Source: Clusia tigrina
Lineage: Eukaryota; Arthropoda; Insecta; Diptera; Clusiidae
Direction: 5' to 3'
Assembly: GCA_920105625.2 (NCBI GenBank)
Contig: OV050030.1
Span: 163,985,860-164,049,859 of the forward strand
Length of the DNA stretch: 64,000 nucleotides
Shown here: positions 45,455 to 55,469 of the stretch, in pieces
How positions within the stretch are numbered: position 1 is the stretch's first letter
Layout of the letters: every line of letters begins with the position of its first letter
Notes under the pieces: generated by a model
What the model was told of the DNA's origin: nothing
Databases searched by the model: none
What the model saw: the letters and a program-made list of their open reading frames with translations, nothing else
Program-made: the position numbers and the translations under genes

Positions 45455-46719
45455 AAGGGTTTTTCAAAAGAAACGCTACAAAAATCGATAGTGACAGCAA
45501 ACGACGCCATATTTTTTCCCGCTCTTTTGACATTTCTCTTCAGTAAGGTTTGCCATTGCATCGTGCAGAGATATATGAGCCAACAATGAGTCGAAATTAT
45601 TAAAATTTACTACCGAACTTCAGAGTCAGTCGCCTCAACTTTAAGAGCGCTACGTCCAATTTATGGTCGTCATAATTTTCCTAGCAGATCAACAATTGAG
45701 CGTCTAGTGGAAAAATTTTGGATCCACAGGCACAGTGCAAAATGTTCAACAATATTGCTGCCGCTGAGGCTTCAGTTCAAGAAAGCCCAAAAGTGTCTCT
45801 CACACGTCGTTCTGAAGCGTTGGGCATCTCTGTGACGTCGTTGTGGCGAATTTTGCGAAAAGATCTTGGCCTACATCCTTACAAGATCAAATTGACGCAA
45901 GAACTGAAGCCACTTGACCACCATAAGCATCGTATGTTCGTAAATTGGACTGAGCAACAACTTGAAAATGATTCGGATTTTCATCGGAAAATCATCTTCA
46001 GCGATGAGGCTCATTTCTGGCTGAATGGCTTCGTGAATAAGCAAAATATGCGTTATTGGTTAGACAGCAATCCACACGTACTCCATCAGTCATCATTGCA
46101 TCCCGAAAAAATTACGGTTTGGTGCGGTTTATGGGCCGGCGGCGTCATTGGGCCGTACTTCTTCCGTGATGATCAAGACCGGCACATTACTGTGAATGCG
46201 AATCGCTACCGTTCAATGATAACCGAATATTTTTGGCCCCAATTGGATAATATGGACTTGGAGGACATGTGGTTCCAACAGGACGGCGCCACAAGCCACA
46301 CAGCGAATGCCACAATCAATTTACTGCAAACCAAGTTTGGTGAACGTGTTATCTCACGAAATGGCCCAGTCGATTGGCCGCCTCGGTCGTGCGATTTGAC
46401 GCCGTTAGATTATTTCCTGTGGAGCTACGTCAAGTCTATGGTCTATGCCAACAAGCCAGCGACGATTGATGAACTTCGTACGAATATCGAACGTGAAATT
46501 GCAGCAGTATCGGCCGATCTAAGCTTGACAACCGTTGAAAATTGGGTTTAGCGTCTGGACTTCTGCAAGCGTGCCCGTGGTGGCCATGCAAAAGAAATCG
46601 AGTTCCATACATAATGGCATCGAACGTACTTTCACAGGAATAAATAATTTCATTGATATCTAAAACCGGTTTTGTTTTATTAAAAAAAACTTTTGTAGCG
46701 CTCTTATTGAAAAACCCGA
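45455..46719 (+). mobile_element. Mariner, DD41D (rosa-type), copy 2
   Basis: 1265 bp, flanked by TA at 45453-45454 and 46720-46721. Left end AAGGGTTTTTCAAAAGAAAC, right end (reverse complement) TCGGGTTTTTCAATAAGAGC, matching the two ends of copy 1 at 14756. It is close in sequence to copy 1. Confidence 0.93.
45575..46644 (+). pseudogene. DD41D mariner transposase, copy 2, broken
   Basis: The N-terminal frame starts MSQQ at 45575 and meets a TGA at the fifth codon. The long open part runs from about 45740 to 46551: VSLTRRSEALGISVTSLWRI, IFSDEAHFWLNGFVNKQ, WFQQDGATSHTANA, CDLTPLDYFLWSYV. The three catalytic Asp residues are kept with 41-residue spacing. A short frame break near 45720 matches the region of the frameshift in copy 1. 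A TAG after ENWV at 46549-46551 and another stop near 46612 truncate the end. Confidence 0.9.
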
Positions 46720-46721
46720 TA

Positions 46722-47640
46722 TATGTATATGAATATGTGTAATTTTATGTATATGTATAAGTTTATGTATATGTAGGAGTATATGTATATGTGTTGTATT
46801 AAAACACGAGCGAGTTCAATAAAATATGCAAGTTGCTTCATTTGCAAGGTTAAAGAGACGAATAGAAATAAAGGATCTATATATGAACAAATTGAACAGT
46901 TAGAAATGTCCAATAACAATGTTTCTTTTAACACTCGCACTCATTGTTTGAATTGCAACATCCCTAGCAGCTGTGAATTTCTCTTAAAACATTGATTTGT
47001 TAGGGTTTTTTAAATATATTAGCGAGTTTCTAGCTCAGTGTTGACATATTTGAATTCAACAGTTTTATTATTTTATAGGTCCCTGGGGAAATGCAATGTG
47101 TTGTGTACTGAGATTCAATCCCGGATTTCCAATGAGTCGAATTGCACCCTGATTACACTAGTTTACAAAATAAAATTTTTTTCATGTACATTTGATGAGA
47201 GGTGACTTTTCTTATTTATTTTCATCTGCTGAATTCGAAAATTAAGGTAAAATTTTTTTTCATGGAATAGTTTTTGAGATATTGTAATTTTTGTATTTTT
47301 TCGACCTTTTTTCACGTGACAAATCATATCTCGAGCTAGAATTGGGTCGTTCTGCAGGTATTGAGATGACGAACAAACATGTATAATCGGATCTTTGATT
47401 GGTAAAGCGGTTCAAAATATATCGATGAAAATAGGGCTCATTTTCAAAAAAATAATATTTTCCAGTGAGTGGCGGAAATGTACCAATCATAAAAAAACTT
47501 CTGGTTTCTTTTCATGTCTATAAAGATGGTACTTTAACGTAAGAACTAAGATCAACTAGAAGAAAATCGACCGAAAAATGACAAAGTTATAAGCAATTGA
47601 GTGAATAAATCCAAATCCCATATTTTCCGAATATTTTATT
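46722..47640. other. AT-rich region without recognised gene
   Basis: Begins with TATATGTATATG-like simple sequence. A 70-codon frame at 46783-46995 has scattered Cys (CCIKTRASSIKYASCFICK) but no motif I can assign. The part 47160-47640 lies just beyond the 3' end of the gene at 47662 and could be its 3' UTR or flank; no TE signature is visible. Confidence 0.5.
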
Positions 47641-47651
47641 TTTTTCGACAA

Positions 47652-47657
47652 TTTATT
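47652..47657 (-). terminator. Polyadenylation signal for the 47662-49321 gene
   Basis: AATAAA on the minus strand, five bases after the stop codon. A second AATAAAA lies ~15 bases further on. Confidence 0.5.
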
Positions 47658-47661
47658 GGAT

Positions 47662-49321
47662 TTAAACGCTTGCAATACATTCTTGACATTTTTGTGTGTT
47701 AGAAATAGTTGTGGCTCTTGCTTTGTCTCCGGTTGCTTTTGGGATCCGTTTCTCTAGTGAGAAACCATACATAGTCTCCCAACATTCCTTCTTCCCCTCC
47801 CAAAATCCTTGATAGCGCCGCTCAATGGTCTTAATTTGTTGGTAAAATCTCTCGCCGTGTTCGTCACTTACGTCACCAAGATTGTCCGGAAAGAATTTCA
47901 AATGCGAATCCAAGAAATCGATTTTTAGAGACATATTTACAACTGTAAGAAATAAATAAAATGGTAAAAACAATACAATAGAAAACAACGAGGAAGGAAA
48001 TTAAATAATGGCATTCCGTACCCATCTTGTTGTAGTTCTTCAGCAAATCGGTAATAATTCCCTCGCAGGTAAGGCTTTTAGTGTTCCCAAGAAAAATGAT
48101 AACAACCAGCTGAAATGAATTCCAGGCCTCGTTTTCGACGGGTTTTAAATATTTTGGAAAATCTGTGCTTTTTAACAATTTCTTTATGTGTGGACCATTG
48201 AAGACGCCTTCCTTGATTTTTGCAAAAGAAAGCTTCGGGAAAAGGGTTTTCAAATAGAAAAATGCTTGGCCTTCCATGTCTAAGGCCTTCACAAAATTTT
48301 TAATGAGGCCAACTTTAATGTGCAACGCTGGAAGGATTATATTTTCTTTTTTGACAAGAGGCACGTGTTTAATATTGTCTTTGCCGACTGTGGCATTCTC
48401 CCTTTCTGGCCAGTGTTTTCTTTTATAATGATGTTCACGAGCACGACTATCCCAGAGGCAAAGAAAGCAGACATTTTTTTTATATCCACCCTGCATTCCA
48501 CACAACATGCTGAAGACTTTGAGATCGGAGCATATTTTCCAGTTGTGATGCTCATATTGAATGTATTTTATCCAACTGGCCATTGTGGCATCTGATTCTT
48601 TAGTGTTGATGGCATGAGCGATGGGAATAGAAGGTTTTTCATTTCCAATATGCAGTAGGACTGCTTTCAAACTCTCCTTACTACCGTCAATAAACAAGCG
48701 CCACTCATTTGGATCATAAGACTCTTCGAGTTGCTCAAACAATGCAGGAATATCGTTGCAGTAGCATATGTCGTTTTCCTTCTTAAAATGTTGTGCGTAA
48801 GGTTCATCACGGGTTCTGTAAAATGTTCCTTTTACTCCCGGAGCCAAACAGTTCCGTTGTTTCAGGCGAGATGCAAGTAACTCCGATTTTTCCTTTGACA
48901 GCTCGTGATCTCTCGCCAAATCATTCAGTTCAGGCTGCGTAAAACGTTGTAATTGCGACTCCTGTTGAAATTTATTATCACTGCTTATGTCTGTCTCTTG
49001 TGATGATTTGAAAGGTTCAATCGTTGAATCGGGGCACTTAGGATGAGCAAATTCACTTGAATGTGGAAGTGGAAGCGAAGCAGATGCTACTGTCGCATAA
49101 ACCCATTTGGCACTCTTACCAAAATAAGTGTCCAACCAACTCAGGCAAAAGTAACAATCAACCGAATACGAGAGCGGCCCTCTCCATATCATCGGTACAT
49201 CGAATTTCAATTTCGGTACACCTTTCGTCAAATGTATATTTTCGGTGTAAACTAGTGTAAGGGAGTTTGGGGAATGAGAACTAGCAACTAAGGCCTTCGA
49301 CTCGAAGAGAAAACGATTCAT
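47662..49321 (-). CDS. Two-exon gene: conserved uncharacterised invertebrate protein (possible RNase H-fold)
   Basis: Exon 1 is 49321-48022 (433 codons plus one base), exon 2 is 47942-47662. The 79-bp intron begins GTACGG and ends TTTCTTACAG; splicing joins G to TT in frame and gives ~526 residues without a stop. Motifs: DCYFC (55-59), DLARDHELSKEKSELLASRL (135-153), EWRLFIDGSKESLKAVLL (206-223), WKICSDLKVFSML (261-273), CFLCLWDSRA (285-294), and in exon 2 LDSHLKFFPDNLGDVSDEHG then ERFYQQIKTIERRYQG. I recognise the wording as a multi-copy protein family of arthropods and other invertebrates with no assigned function; this is from memory. FIDGSK and CSDLK resemble the first two acidic strands of an RNase H fold (inference). 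The N-terminus may be incomplete and further 5' exons are possible. Confidence 0.75.
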
Positions 49322-49347
49322 TTAAAAAACTTTTTTCAGACCATGAT

Positions 49348-49418
49348 TGGGGCAGGATTCGAACCCACGTCCCACGGAATGTGAGCTTAGCACGCTTACT
49401 ACTAGACCACAGATCCCA
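49348..49418 (-). tRNA. tRNA-like sequence (pseudogene or SINE head)
   Basis: Minus strand begins GGGATCTGTGGTCTAGTAGT and ends GGTTCGAATCCTGCCCCA. The A box (TGGTCTAGTAGT) and an exact B box (GGTTCGAATCC) are present about 40 bases apart. The acceptor ends do not pair well, so I do not regard it as a functional tRNA and name no anticodon. Confidence 0.5.
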
Positions 49419-49419
49419 T

Positions 49420-49899
49420 CAGCTTCTTAGATTTAAATCTATGTTTAAGATATATTATAAATTTAAATGTGGTTTGAAAACATATCAATTACTTAAAGTT
49501 ATATGATAGATTGCAATGAAAGTAAATGGAGTTTGAAAAAAAACAACTTCTTTATATGTATCGAGTGCAGTTGTCTACCAAAGCACATCTGCTCATGTTT
49601 TTTCTTGCCGCACTGACTTGCAGAATGTCGGGCTACATCACAGGATTAACCTCTGACTGCATTTTTTGTTTATATATGACCGACCCCTGAAGCTATCCAC
49701 CTCATATTCACACCATATGTTCGTGTGGTGCTGGCGCTGCGGTCGTCTTTTTCGAAGATTCTTATTTATGGACCGATGTGGCTCAAATTCACATTATATA
49801 ATATTTAAATCACCCGATAGGTGAGGTTGAGATATTTACGAAAATGTAGTTTTCCCTGTATATAATTTTCATATCAACAATATTATATATAAATGTAAT
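49420..49899. other. AT-rich spacer without recognised gene
   Basis: No coding or TE signature seen. It may contain the 5' part of the Helitron-related DNA that follows. Confidence 0.4.
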
Positions 49900-50099
49900 A
49901 ATATAGACGACGACGTTCAAGCATTGGACGTAGTAATCGACAAGCTTGCAATAGGTAATAATTAACAACGAATTTAACACCACAACAAACAAGATGCGGC
50001 AAGAGAGAATACACGATTGCGCAATGCAACCACACGTGCATTAGAAAGTGACGCACACAGAATTTAATATTACAACTCAAGCATCACGCAATCGTGTTT

Positions 50100-50363
50100 C
50101 GAATTCAGACAGAAGTGTGGTGCAATTGAATGAACGAGTACGCATGGAAGCAACAAGATCAGTGATACTGTCACACTTCAGTCGCATCGCATTAGAATAG
50201 GATCCAGACATCGAATATTGCGCAAATTCGAAAATTGCAAACAGAGGTACGATGTAACTATATAATCGAAAACACATGCAAGCTACATTAGTACTAACAC
50301 TATCATCATTGCATTGCATCGCATTCGAATATGATCCAGACATCGAATATTGCGGATAAAGAA
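50100..50363 (+). repeat. 132-bp tandem duplication inside the Helitron N-terminal region
   Basis: GCATCGCATTAGAATAGGAT at 50184 recurs as GCATCGCATTCGAATATGAT at 50316, 132 bases later. Similarity fades upstream in both units. The period is a multiple of three, and both units encode the segment (R/C)IA(L/F)E-DPDIEYC. Confidence 0.72.
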
Positions 50364-51245
50364 AGCACTCATTGCCACCTATGCAGATGAATTAAATGCT
50401 TGTTTCAAAACTTCATCACTGTGGGGCAGTGTTCTCAAATTGAAGCTAACAACAAATATGAGTGTCAAACTTCAAAATTATCCATCTGCTGCACTATTCT
50501 CAAAGCAATTACTTGATATTGGAGAAAGCAAAATTAATGTAAATCCAATAAGCCAGACAATCCAGTCACCAGATAATTTTTGCAAACTTGTGCCATCTAG
50601 AAACACATTAATTCAAAATATGTTTCCAAACATTCGAGATAATATCAAGAATCATAGATGGCTGAGCGAAAGTGCAATTTTAGCAGCAAAAAATATTGTT
50701 GTCGAGATCATAAATATCTACATTAAAAACATGTTGGAATCTCCGTAATTTTCATTCAAATAATTTGATACTGTGATAGAAGAAGATGAAGAAGTGAATT
50801 TTCCAACTGAATTTTTAATTTCAATTGATTTGGCAGGTCTTCCACCACATAAGTTGGATCACCAATTATACTGCTACGAAACATAAATGCACCAAAATTT
50901 TGTACCGGTACGTTGGCTGTCAAAAAAATTTTGGGTAACATTTTCGAATCAACAAGTATCAAAGGCAAGTATAAAGGACAGCATGTTTTATTGCCAAGAA
51001 ACTCAATGATTCCAACAGATTTTCCAATTAAACGCTTACAATTCCCAATTCATATGGCATATGCAATGACAATCAACAAATTTCAGGACCAGTCGATGCA
51101 AGTGTGTGGCTTGGATTTGGAAAATACGTGCTTCACTCATGATCAATTATATGTAGCTTGCTTCAGAGTTGGAAAGCCCAACGATTTGTGTGTATACGCC
51201 GAAAATGGAACCACAAAAAATATTGTGCACACGTTGGTTTCATAA
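50350..51245 (+). pseudogene. Helitron helicase C-terminal part
   Basis: First frame 50350-50748: LNACFKTSSLWGSVLKLKLT, MSVKLQNYPSAALFSKQLL, VPSRNTLIQNMFPNIRDN and WLSESAILAAKNIVVEIINI. A broken stretch 50749-50910 still reads NFPTEFLISIDLAGLPPHKL. Second frame 50913-51245: VKKILGNIFE, HVLLPRNSMIPTDFPIKRLQ, MTINKFQDQSMQVCGLDL and CFTHDQLYVACFRVGKPNDL. These are the late SF1B helicase motifs of Helitrons; the motif VI-like VACSR reads VACFR. The product would be inactive. Confidence 0.85.
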
Positions 51246-51383
51246 TAAATTATTATTTCCAAAGATCAGAGGAGCATTGTATTATGTGAAACAAAATGGA
51301 ATTTATTAAATCGGAAATAAAAATTGCATTTAAAATAACATTCTGAATATCTGCTTTTTACCCGGGCAACCCCTGGTATAGAT

Positions 51384-51980
51384 GAATTTTATATATCTTA
51401 AAGAATTACAATAAAAACAACCCGCATGGTTCAAAATCTATCACATTCCAGGCACATCATGCATTTCCATGCCTTTCATCGGTGTAGTGCCGATATATGA
51501 TTCATCTTACTATGTGCATTTTTGGGTATGGCTCCATAATTATATGTTTATTTATTTGTTCACCTTTTCTATTGAATAGGCTGTATTTATTTAGTTAATA
51601 TCTTTTTTGATTTTAATTGTTATTTACACTCTATTGTATAGTTTATTATTTAAATTTGATTGTGCAGTTTTCTTGGAAGTGCAGATGGCAGAAAGAGTTA
51701 CTTTATACAGATTATGGAAGGAACGGAGATGTTACTTTGCGGTGGGTTTTACGGTAAGTGACCGAGCGTCCGATCGTGGGAGCGCTTGTAAGCTGTCGAT
51801 GTCTCCACAGCATGCCGCTCTCCGAATTGAGAGACGACACATGGTGATGCTTGCACCGGGTAGCAACAAGAGGTTGGTGTCGTCGCGGCCGGGTAGGATT
51901 AGTATGGGGAGGAGTTGGTGCAACCGAAGTTGCTGTCGTTAATGTGGGAGGGATGTTTGGGACTGATTAATGCGGATATG
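51384..51980. other. Region without recognised gene
   Basis: AT-rich to 51650, then more GC-rich. Overlapping short ORFs show no motif I can support. Confidence 0.45.
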
Positions 51981-52360
51981 GTTAGAATAGAGCGCAGCTA
52001 ACGTCGCGGTCACTAGGGGGTGGTGATTTAGGGTTAGAATAGTATGCGTCGGATGCAACCGAAATCGCTGTCACTCGACCTGTTAGTATGGGGGGTGGGT
52101 TCAGGGGTCCTTCTTGGTTTGTTTTTTGGGGGAAGTACGGCATGCCTGCTGTGAACTGGGTGATGAAGGAGCCAGCATCATCCGGGCGGAGAAGGGTGTG
52201 GTGTTCATGGTTAAACATACGGCACCAGAAACCGGCACAAGCGGCACATGTGGTGACACGCCTCGTTCGATCGTCGGCTAGAGGTGGACCGCGAAGGTTT
52301 AGGAGTGCGACTGCTCGGCTGGATGATGTCTACTTCCGGTGGGGCGGCTCGCATTGACTT
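51981..52360 (-). pseudogene. Possible retroelement gag zinc-knuckle remnant
   Basis: On the minus strand a frame reads TCAACAGFWCRMFNHEHHTLL at about 52263-52201, following an Arg/Ser-rich stretch in an overlapping frame (SRSTSSRRSNEACHHMC). The Cys/His spacing with a terminal HHTLL is like the knuckles of some insect LTR-element Gag proteins. Evidence is weak: no other domain is visible and the region is GC-richer than its surroundings. Confidence 0.28.
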
Positions 52361-52489
52361 CGGCGGCTGGGGTGCTCGAGAGTATAGTTTCTGTCAACAC
52401 TGCTCTCCAGGACTTCTTACGGAGATTGGCGCTGATGAGTTGGAAATGGTGCAATTTGTATAATGCTCTTCGCGATACTTCCATTCGGA

Positions 52490-52868
52490 TGTCAGAAACC
52501 GGGTCCTTGGTGACTCGTCTATCTCCCTATTATATACTATTTACATTCATATTGGTGTATCTTAACTTTCTACTTTATTATTTCTAATTGCCCTACATCG
52601 TTATTTGCATTTGCCCTACTCTTTGGTTTGCACATTCTGCAATTCTCCGCTAATGCAATCATCGAGTGGCACACTTTTGGAAAAGTGCTCAACAGTTAAA
52701 CAATTGTCAAATGCGCGCACATAAAAGCATGCAATCGACTTTTACTTAATAATAATATTTTCATTACATTATACGTGCGCCTTAGGTCTATGCACGTTTA
52801 TTATTTTATTAATAATAAAATTTAAGAGCTACTTGGGTTTAGCGTATATTGTAAGTTTGACTCCAACA
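52490..52868 (-). repeat. Gypsy-type LTR of element H
   Basis: On the minus strand begins TGTTGGAGTCAAACTTACAA at 52868, directly after a polypurine tract, and includes a TATA box AGTATATAATAGGG near 52540-52555, the same setting as AGTATATAAGAAC in A/B LTRs. The far end is uncertain. Confidence 0.6.
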
Positions 52869-52884
52869 TCCCTCCCCTCTTTCT
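52869..52884 (-). promoter_or_regulatory. Polypurine tract of element H
   Basis: Minus strand reads AGAAAGAGGGGAGGGA against the LTR start at 52868, the same tract as in elements A and B. Confidence 0.75.
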
Positions 52885-54800
52885 AAGTAGGTGGTAATAA
52901 TTCATCTTATATATATGCACTAAAAATTTGTTCATCTTATATCCTATACAATACATTTGCTTTTTTATGATCTATTTTTTCCATGTTTTGGGTTCTTATT
53001 GTTTGTTTTATTTTTTATTGTTTCTGTATTATTTTCTCTCTGGTTGGTATTTGTATTTTGTTTTTTATCATTATTTAATTTTTTTTTTTATATTGGTCCT
53101 TATATTTTACGTCCCTTTTTATCTATTATTATTGGACTCTTTTTGATTTTTCTTCTTTTTTGTTTTTTCTTTTCGTTTTCTTTTCTTTTTGTTCTTATTT
53201 TTATTTTACAATTTAGTTATCTGATTTATTCTTATACTAACACTGCGTCTTCTGTCTTCTGTTGTGCTGCATTCCCTCGGTGAATTCTGCATTTAGTTGT
53301 CGAAAGGGCTGGTAAGACATTCTGGGAGAAATTTCTGTTTGGTGTCATTTTCGTCAAGAATACCATCGTCATTATCATTACTCGGAAGAGTCCGGTTGTG
53401 CCAATCCCTACCCTCTCCCCTACCAGCTACTTTCTCTTCGGATTTAACCTCCTTAACCAAGTTGCTGATTCTATTAGTATTCAGTGTTTTCCACAGATCC
53501 TTTTGGTGTACTAGCGACAATTCTACTGGCGTAGTGAGACTGCATTTTGAGTGCGTAAGGAGATTATTCAGTAACTCATGGAGTTTTCATGATAATTCGC
53601 CTGTTGTGATGATGGAAGTTGATAAATTGTACCATCTCGCGTTCTGTATTGAACTCCAATCGTATTATAGACTGTGCCCATTAGTTACATAAGTGTTGGT
53701 TTTCTTGAGCACACCGCCGTAACCAATATTGGTTCGTCAAAACCATAGGTTCATCTATTTATAGATTTGTTGGCTACCAGAACTCTAGCCGGTGCTAGAA
53801 TGGCCACGTGTTCATACCGTTTATGCTCTAAATTGTATATTATTCGAGTGAGCAACTCTCTCGGGTGAAATCGTAATTGTTTTGCTAGATCCACACCCCC
53901 GCGATTTTTCTCTTTCTTTGTGGATTGACCAATGCAATGTTCTTGTGACTGGCTTTGAGGTATGTAGTCATACCCTGTCTTTGGTGATAAACTCCAATAC
54001 GCGTTCACTCGCTTTGTAATAGGTACAATTTGTACATTGTCAATCATTCCATAAGTGGCAGTGGAACTATGATAACTATTGTTAGACTTTCTGTCTATGT
54101 GGTTCGCACTTCGTCTAGTTCGTAGAACCGCTCCGGAGCCTTATTGTACCAAGAGATGCCTTTCAATGATGGCACTGCCTCGGGCAACTTGTTCAAAGTT
54201 ATAAACCATGGATGCAGCTTGGCATGCAATAGTTCGCCAACCACCTTTATGTGTGTGCTGATGCTCCGAATTGACTCTTTACCTCAGCACCACTCGTCAT
54301 AGATTGTTTTCGAGAAAGTTTATTCCTAATGCTCTGGCTTCAAAATAATTTCCCATTCCGTCCTTGTCAACTCCGTGACAGTCACCCACTCATCCTTCGC
54401 GAACCATACTTCCCCTGCGGTCTTCAGTACTACATCCGGAATTATTGAACCACACTTCTGCATCGAGGGACTTCGTGGGATCATCGTTGGACCATAAAAA
54501 TCCAAGAGTGAATTCAGATCACCAACACCTTGGTCAGCTGCCACATGCCTGGGGCAGCTGTGCGACAAGCGCTTAGCGCTACTAAGGTCGAGACCGGTAA
54601 GGCCTTAAGTTTGTGATACCGGACATTTTTTGGGAATTATTGATATGGGCTGACGATTATGGCATGCTGTCACTTTAGTACATAAGAGTGAAATCTTATC
54701 GAAACGGCTGGCAGCTTAATGCCATAATTGCCTCCGTCCCGTTAAAACCTTGGCAGGTCTCGGAGAATGCTCGATGTCCGACCCCATTAAGTTGGCGGTA
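52885..54800 (-). mobile_element. 3' internal region of element H (gypsy, minus strand)
   Basis: The part next to the LTR resembles the 3' region of element B: T-rich tract (52960-53210), then GCATTCCCTCGGTGAATTCTGC (53270), compare CCTCGATGAACTCTGC in B at 13831. Further in, minus-strand frames 54047-53751 and 54568-54326 and a stretch between them (LLHAKLHPWFITLNKLPEAV) are open but unrecognised; GEVWFAKDEWVTVTEL near 54400 faintly resembles the start of an LTR-element env. No pol sequence is present. Confidence 0.45.
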
Positions 54801-54809
54801 CAGGCTCGG

Positions 54810-55465
54810 ATGTAACATTCCCGACTAACGCTGATCTGGCTCTGTATGCAAGCTCCCATGAGGACTTGTGTCCACCCTTGCATGGCCTCCCTGCTCCGGC
54901 ATAAACAACCATGGGATCATGAAGGCAACTGTACTACGGGCAGCGATAACGACTCTGAGCGGGGACCCAATACGCATGATCAAAATAAATAACAAAGAAA
55001 ACAACAACAAAAATAACGAGGGAGCAAAAAACAAAAGCAGGGAGCAGGACCCTTTCAATAGAAGCTCCATACTGCGCCGGACCCCATCTAGTGGTGGGCA
55101 AGACCAGCGACTGACGGTGCGGAAAAAACTCCCTGGGTGATCCGGGAGAGATGCAAATGCGGGTGGCATGTAAGTCAGACATGCTAGGGAAGATGGCAAT
55201 CTACCCGCCGCCGGAAGTGAATGATAAGGGGAAAATGGCTGTGCTAGAGTGGCATGTCGAGGCATTCATCAGCTACATTGCGGAGCGACATAATGTCCAT
55301 TCGGACATTAAACGAAAGGCGGCGAAGGTCCGCGACATGTGCCTAGAAGTGGCACAAGAACGGGATGCCGATGACATCGTCACCGTTCAACCACCACTAC
55401 TGCAGCGAGCCGACAAGAATATGCAAACCTGCACAGCGCAGGAGGACAATGAGGTCCAAGCCAGC
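54810..55465 (+). pseudogene. LINE-type ORF1 N-terminal fragment with leader
   Basis: GC-richer sequence than the flanks. One frame reads MIKINNKENNNKNNEGAKN and then RSSILRRTPSSGGQDQ to 55140; after a frameshift near 55140 another continues MAVLEWHVEAFISYIAERHN, VHSDIKRKAAKVRDMCLEVA to 55465. An RTP-containing basic linker followed by a helical segment is usual near the start of insect LINE ORF1 proteins, but family assignment is uncertain. It is cut off near 55465, where gypsy element E begins in the RNase H domain. Confidence 0.42.
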
Positions 55466-55469
55466 GTAT

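Larger units (their letters stand above)
49900..51383 (+). mobile_element. Helitron remnant
   Basis: N-terminal Helitron ORF pieces (about 50085-50363, in duplicate) are followed directly by the C-terminal part of the PIF1-like helicase (50350-51245). At 51358-51383 the sequence TTTACCCGGGCAACCCCTGGTA resembles the GC-rich hairpin close to Helitron 3' ends. Rep/HUH nuclease and the helicase Walker motifs are deleted. Confidence 0.8.

Noticed and set aside
48320..48595. 91-codon plus-strand ORF within exon 1 of the two-exon gene
   Set aside because: Antisense of a conserved coding exon with recognisable motifs on the minus strand.
53297..53692. 131-codon plus-strand ORF as a possible host gene
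   Set aside because: No motif, overlaps a minus-strand gypsy 3' region with LTR and polypurine tract, and composition matches non-coding parts of element B.
54825..55265. 146-codon minus-strand ORF with a hydrophobic Leu/Phe stretch
   Set aside because: The hydrophobic run is the antisense of an AAC/AAA-rich plus-strand stretch (NKENNNKNN) of a LINE-type ORF1; low-complexity artefact.
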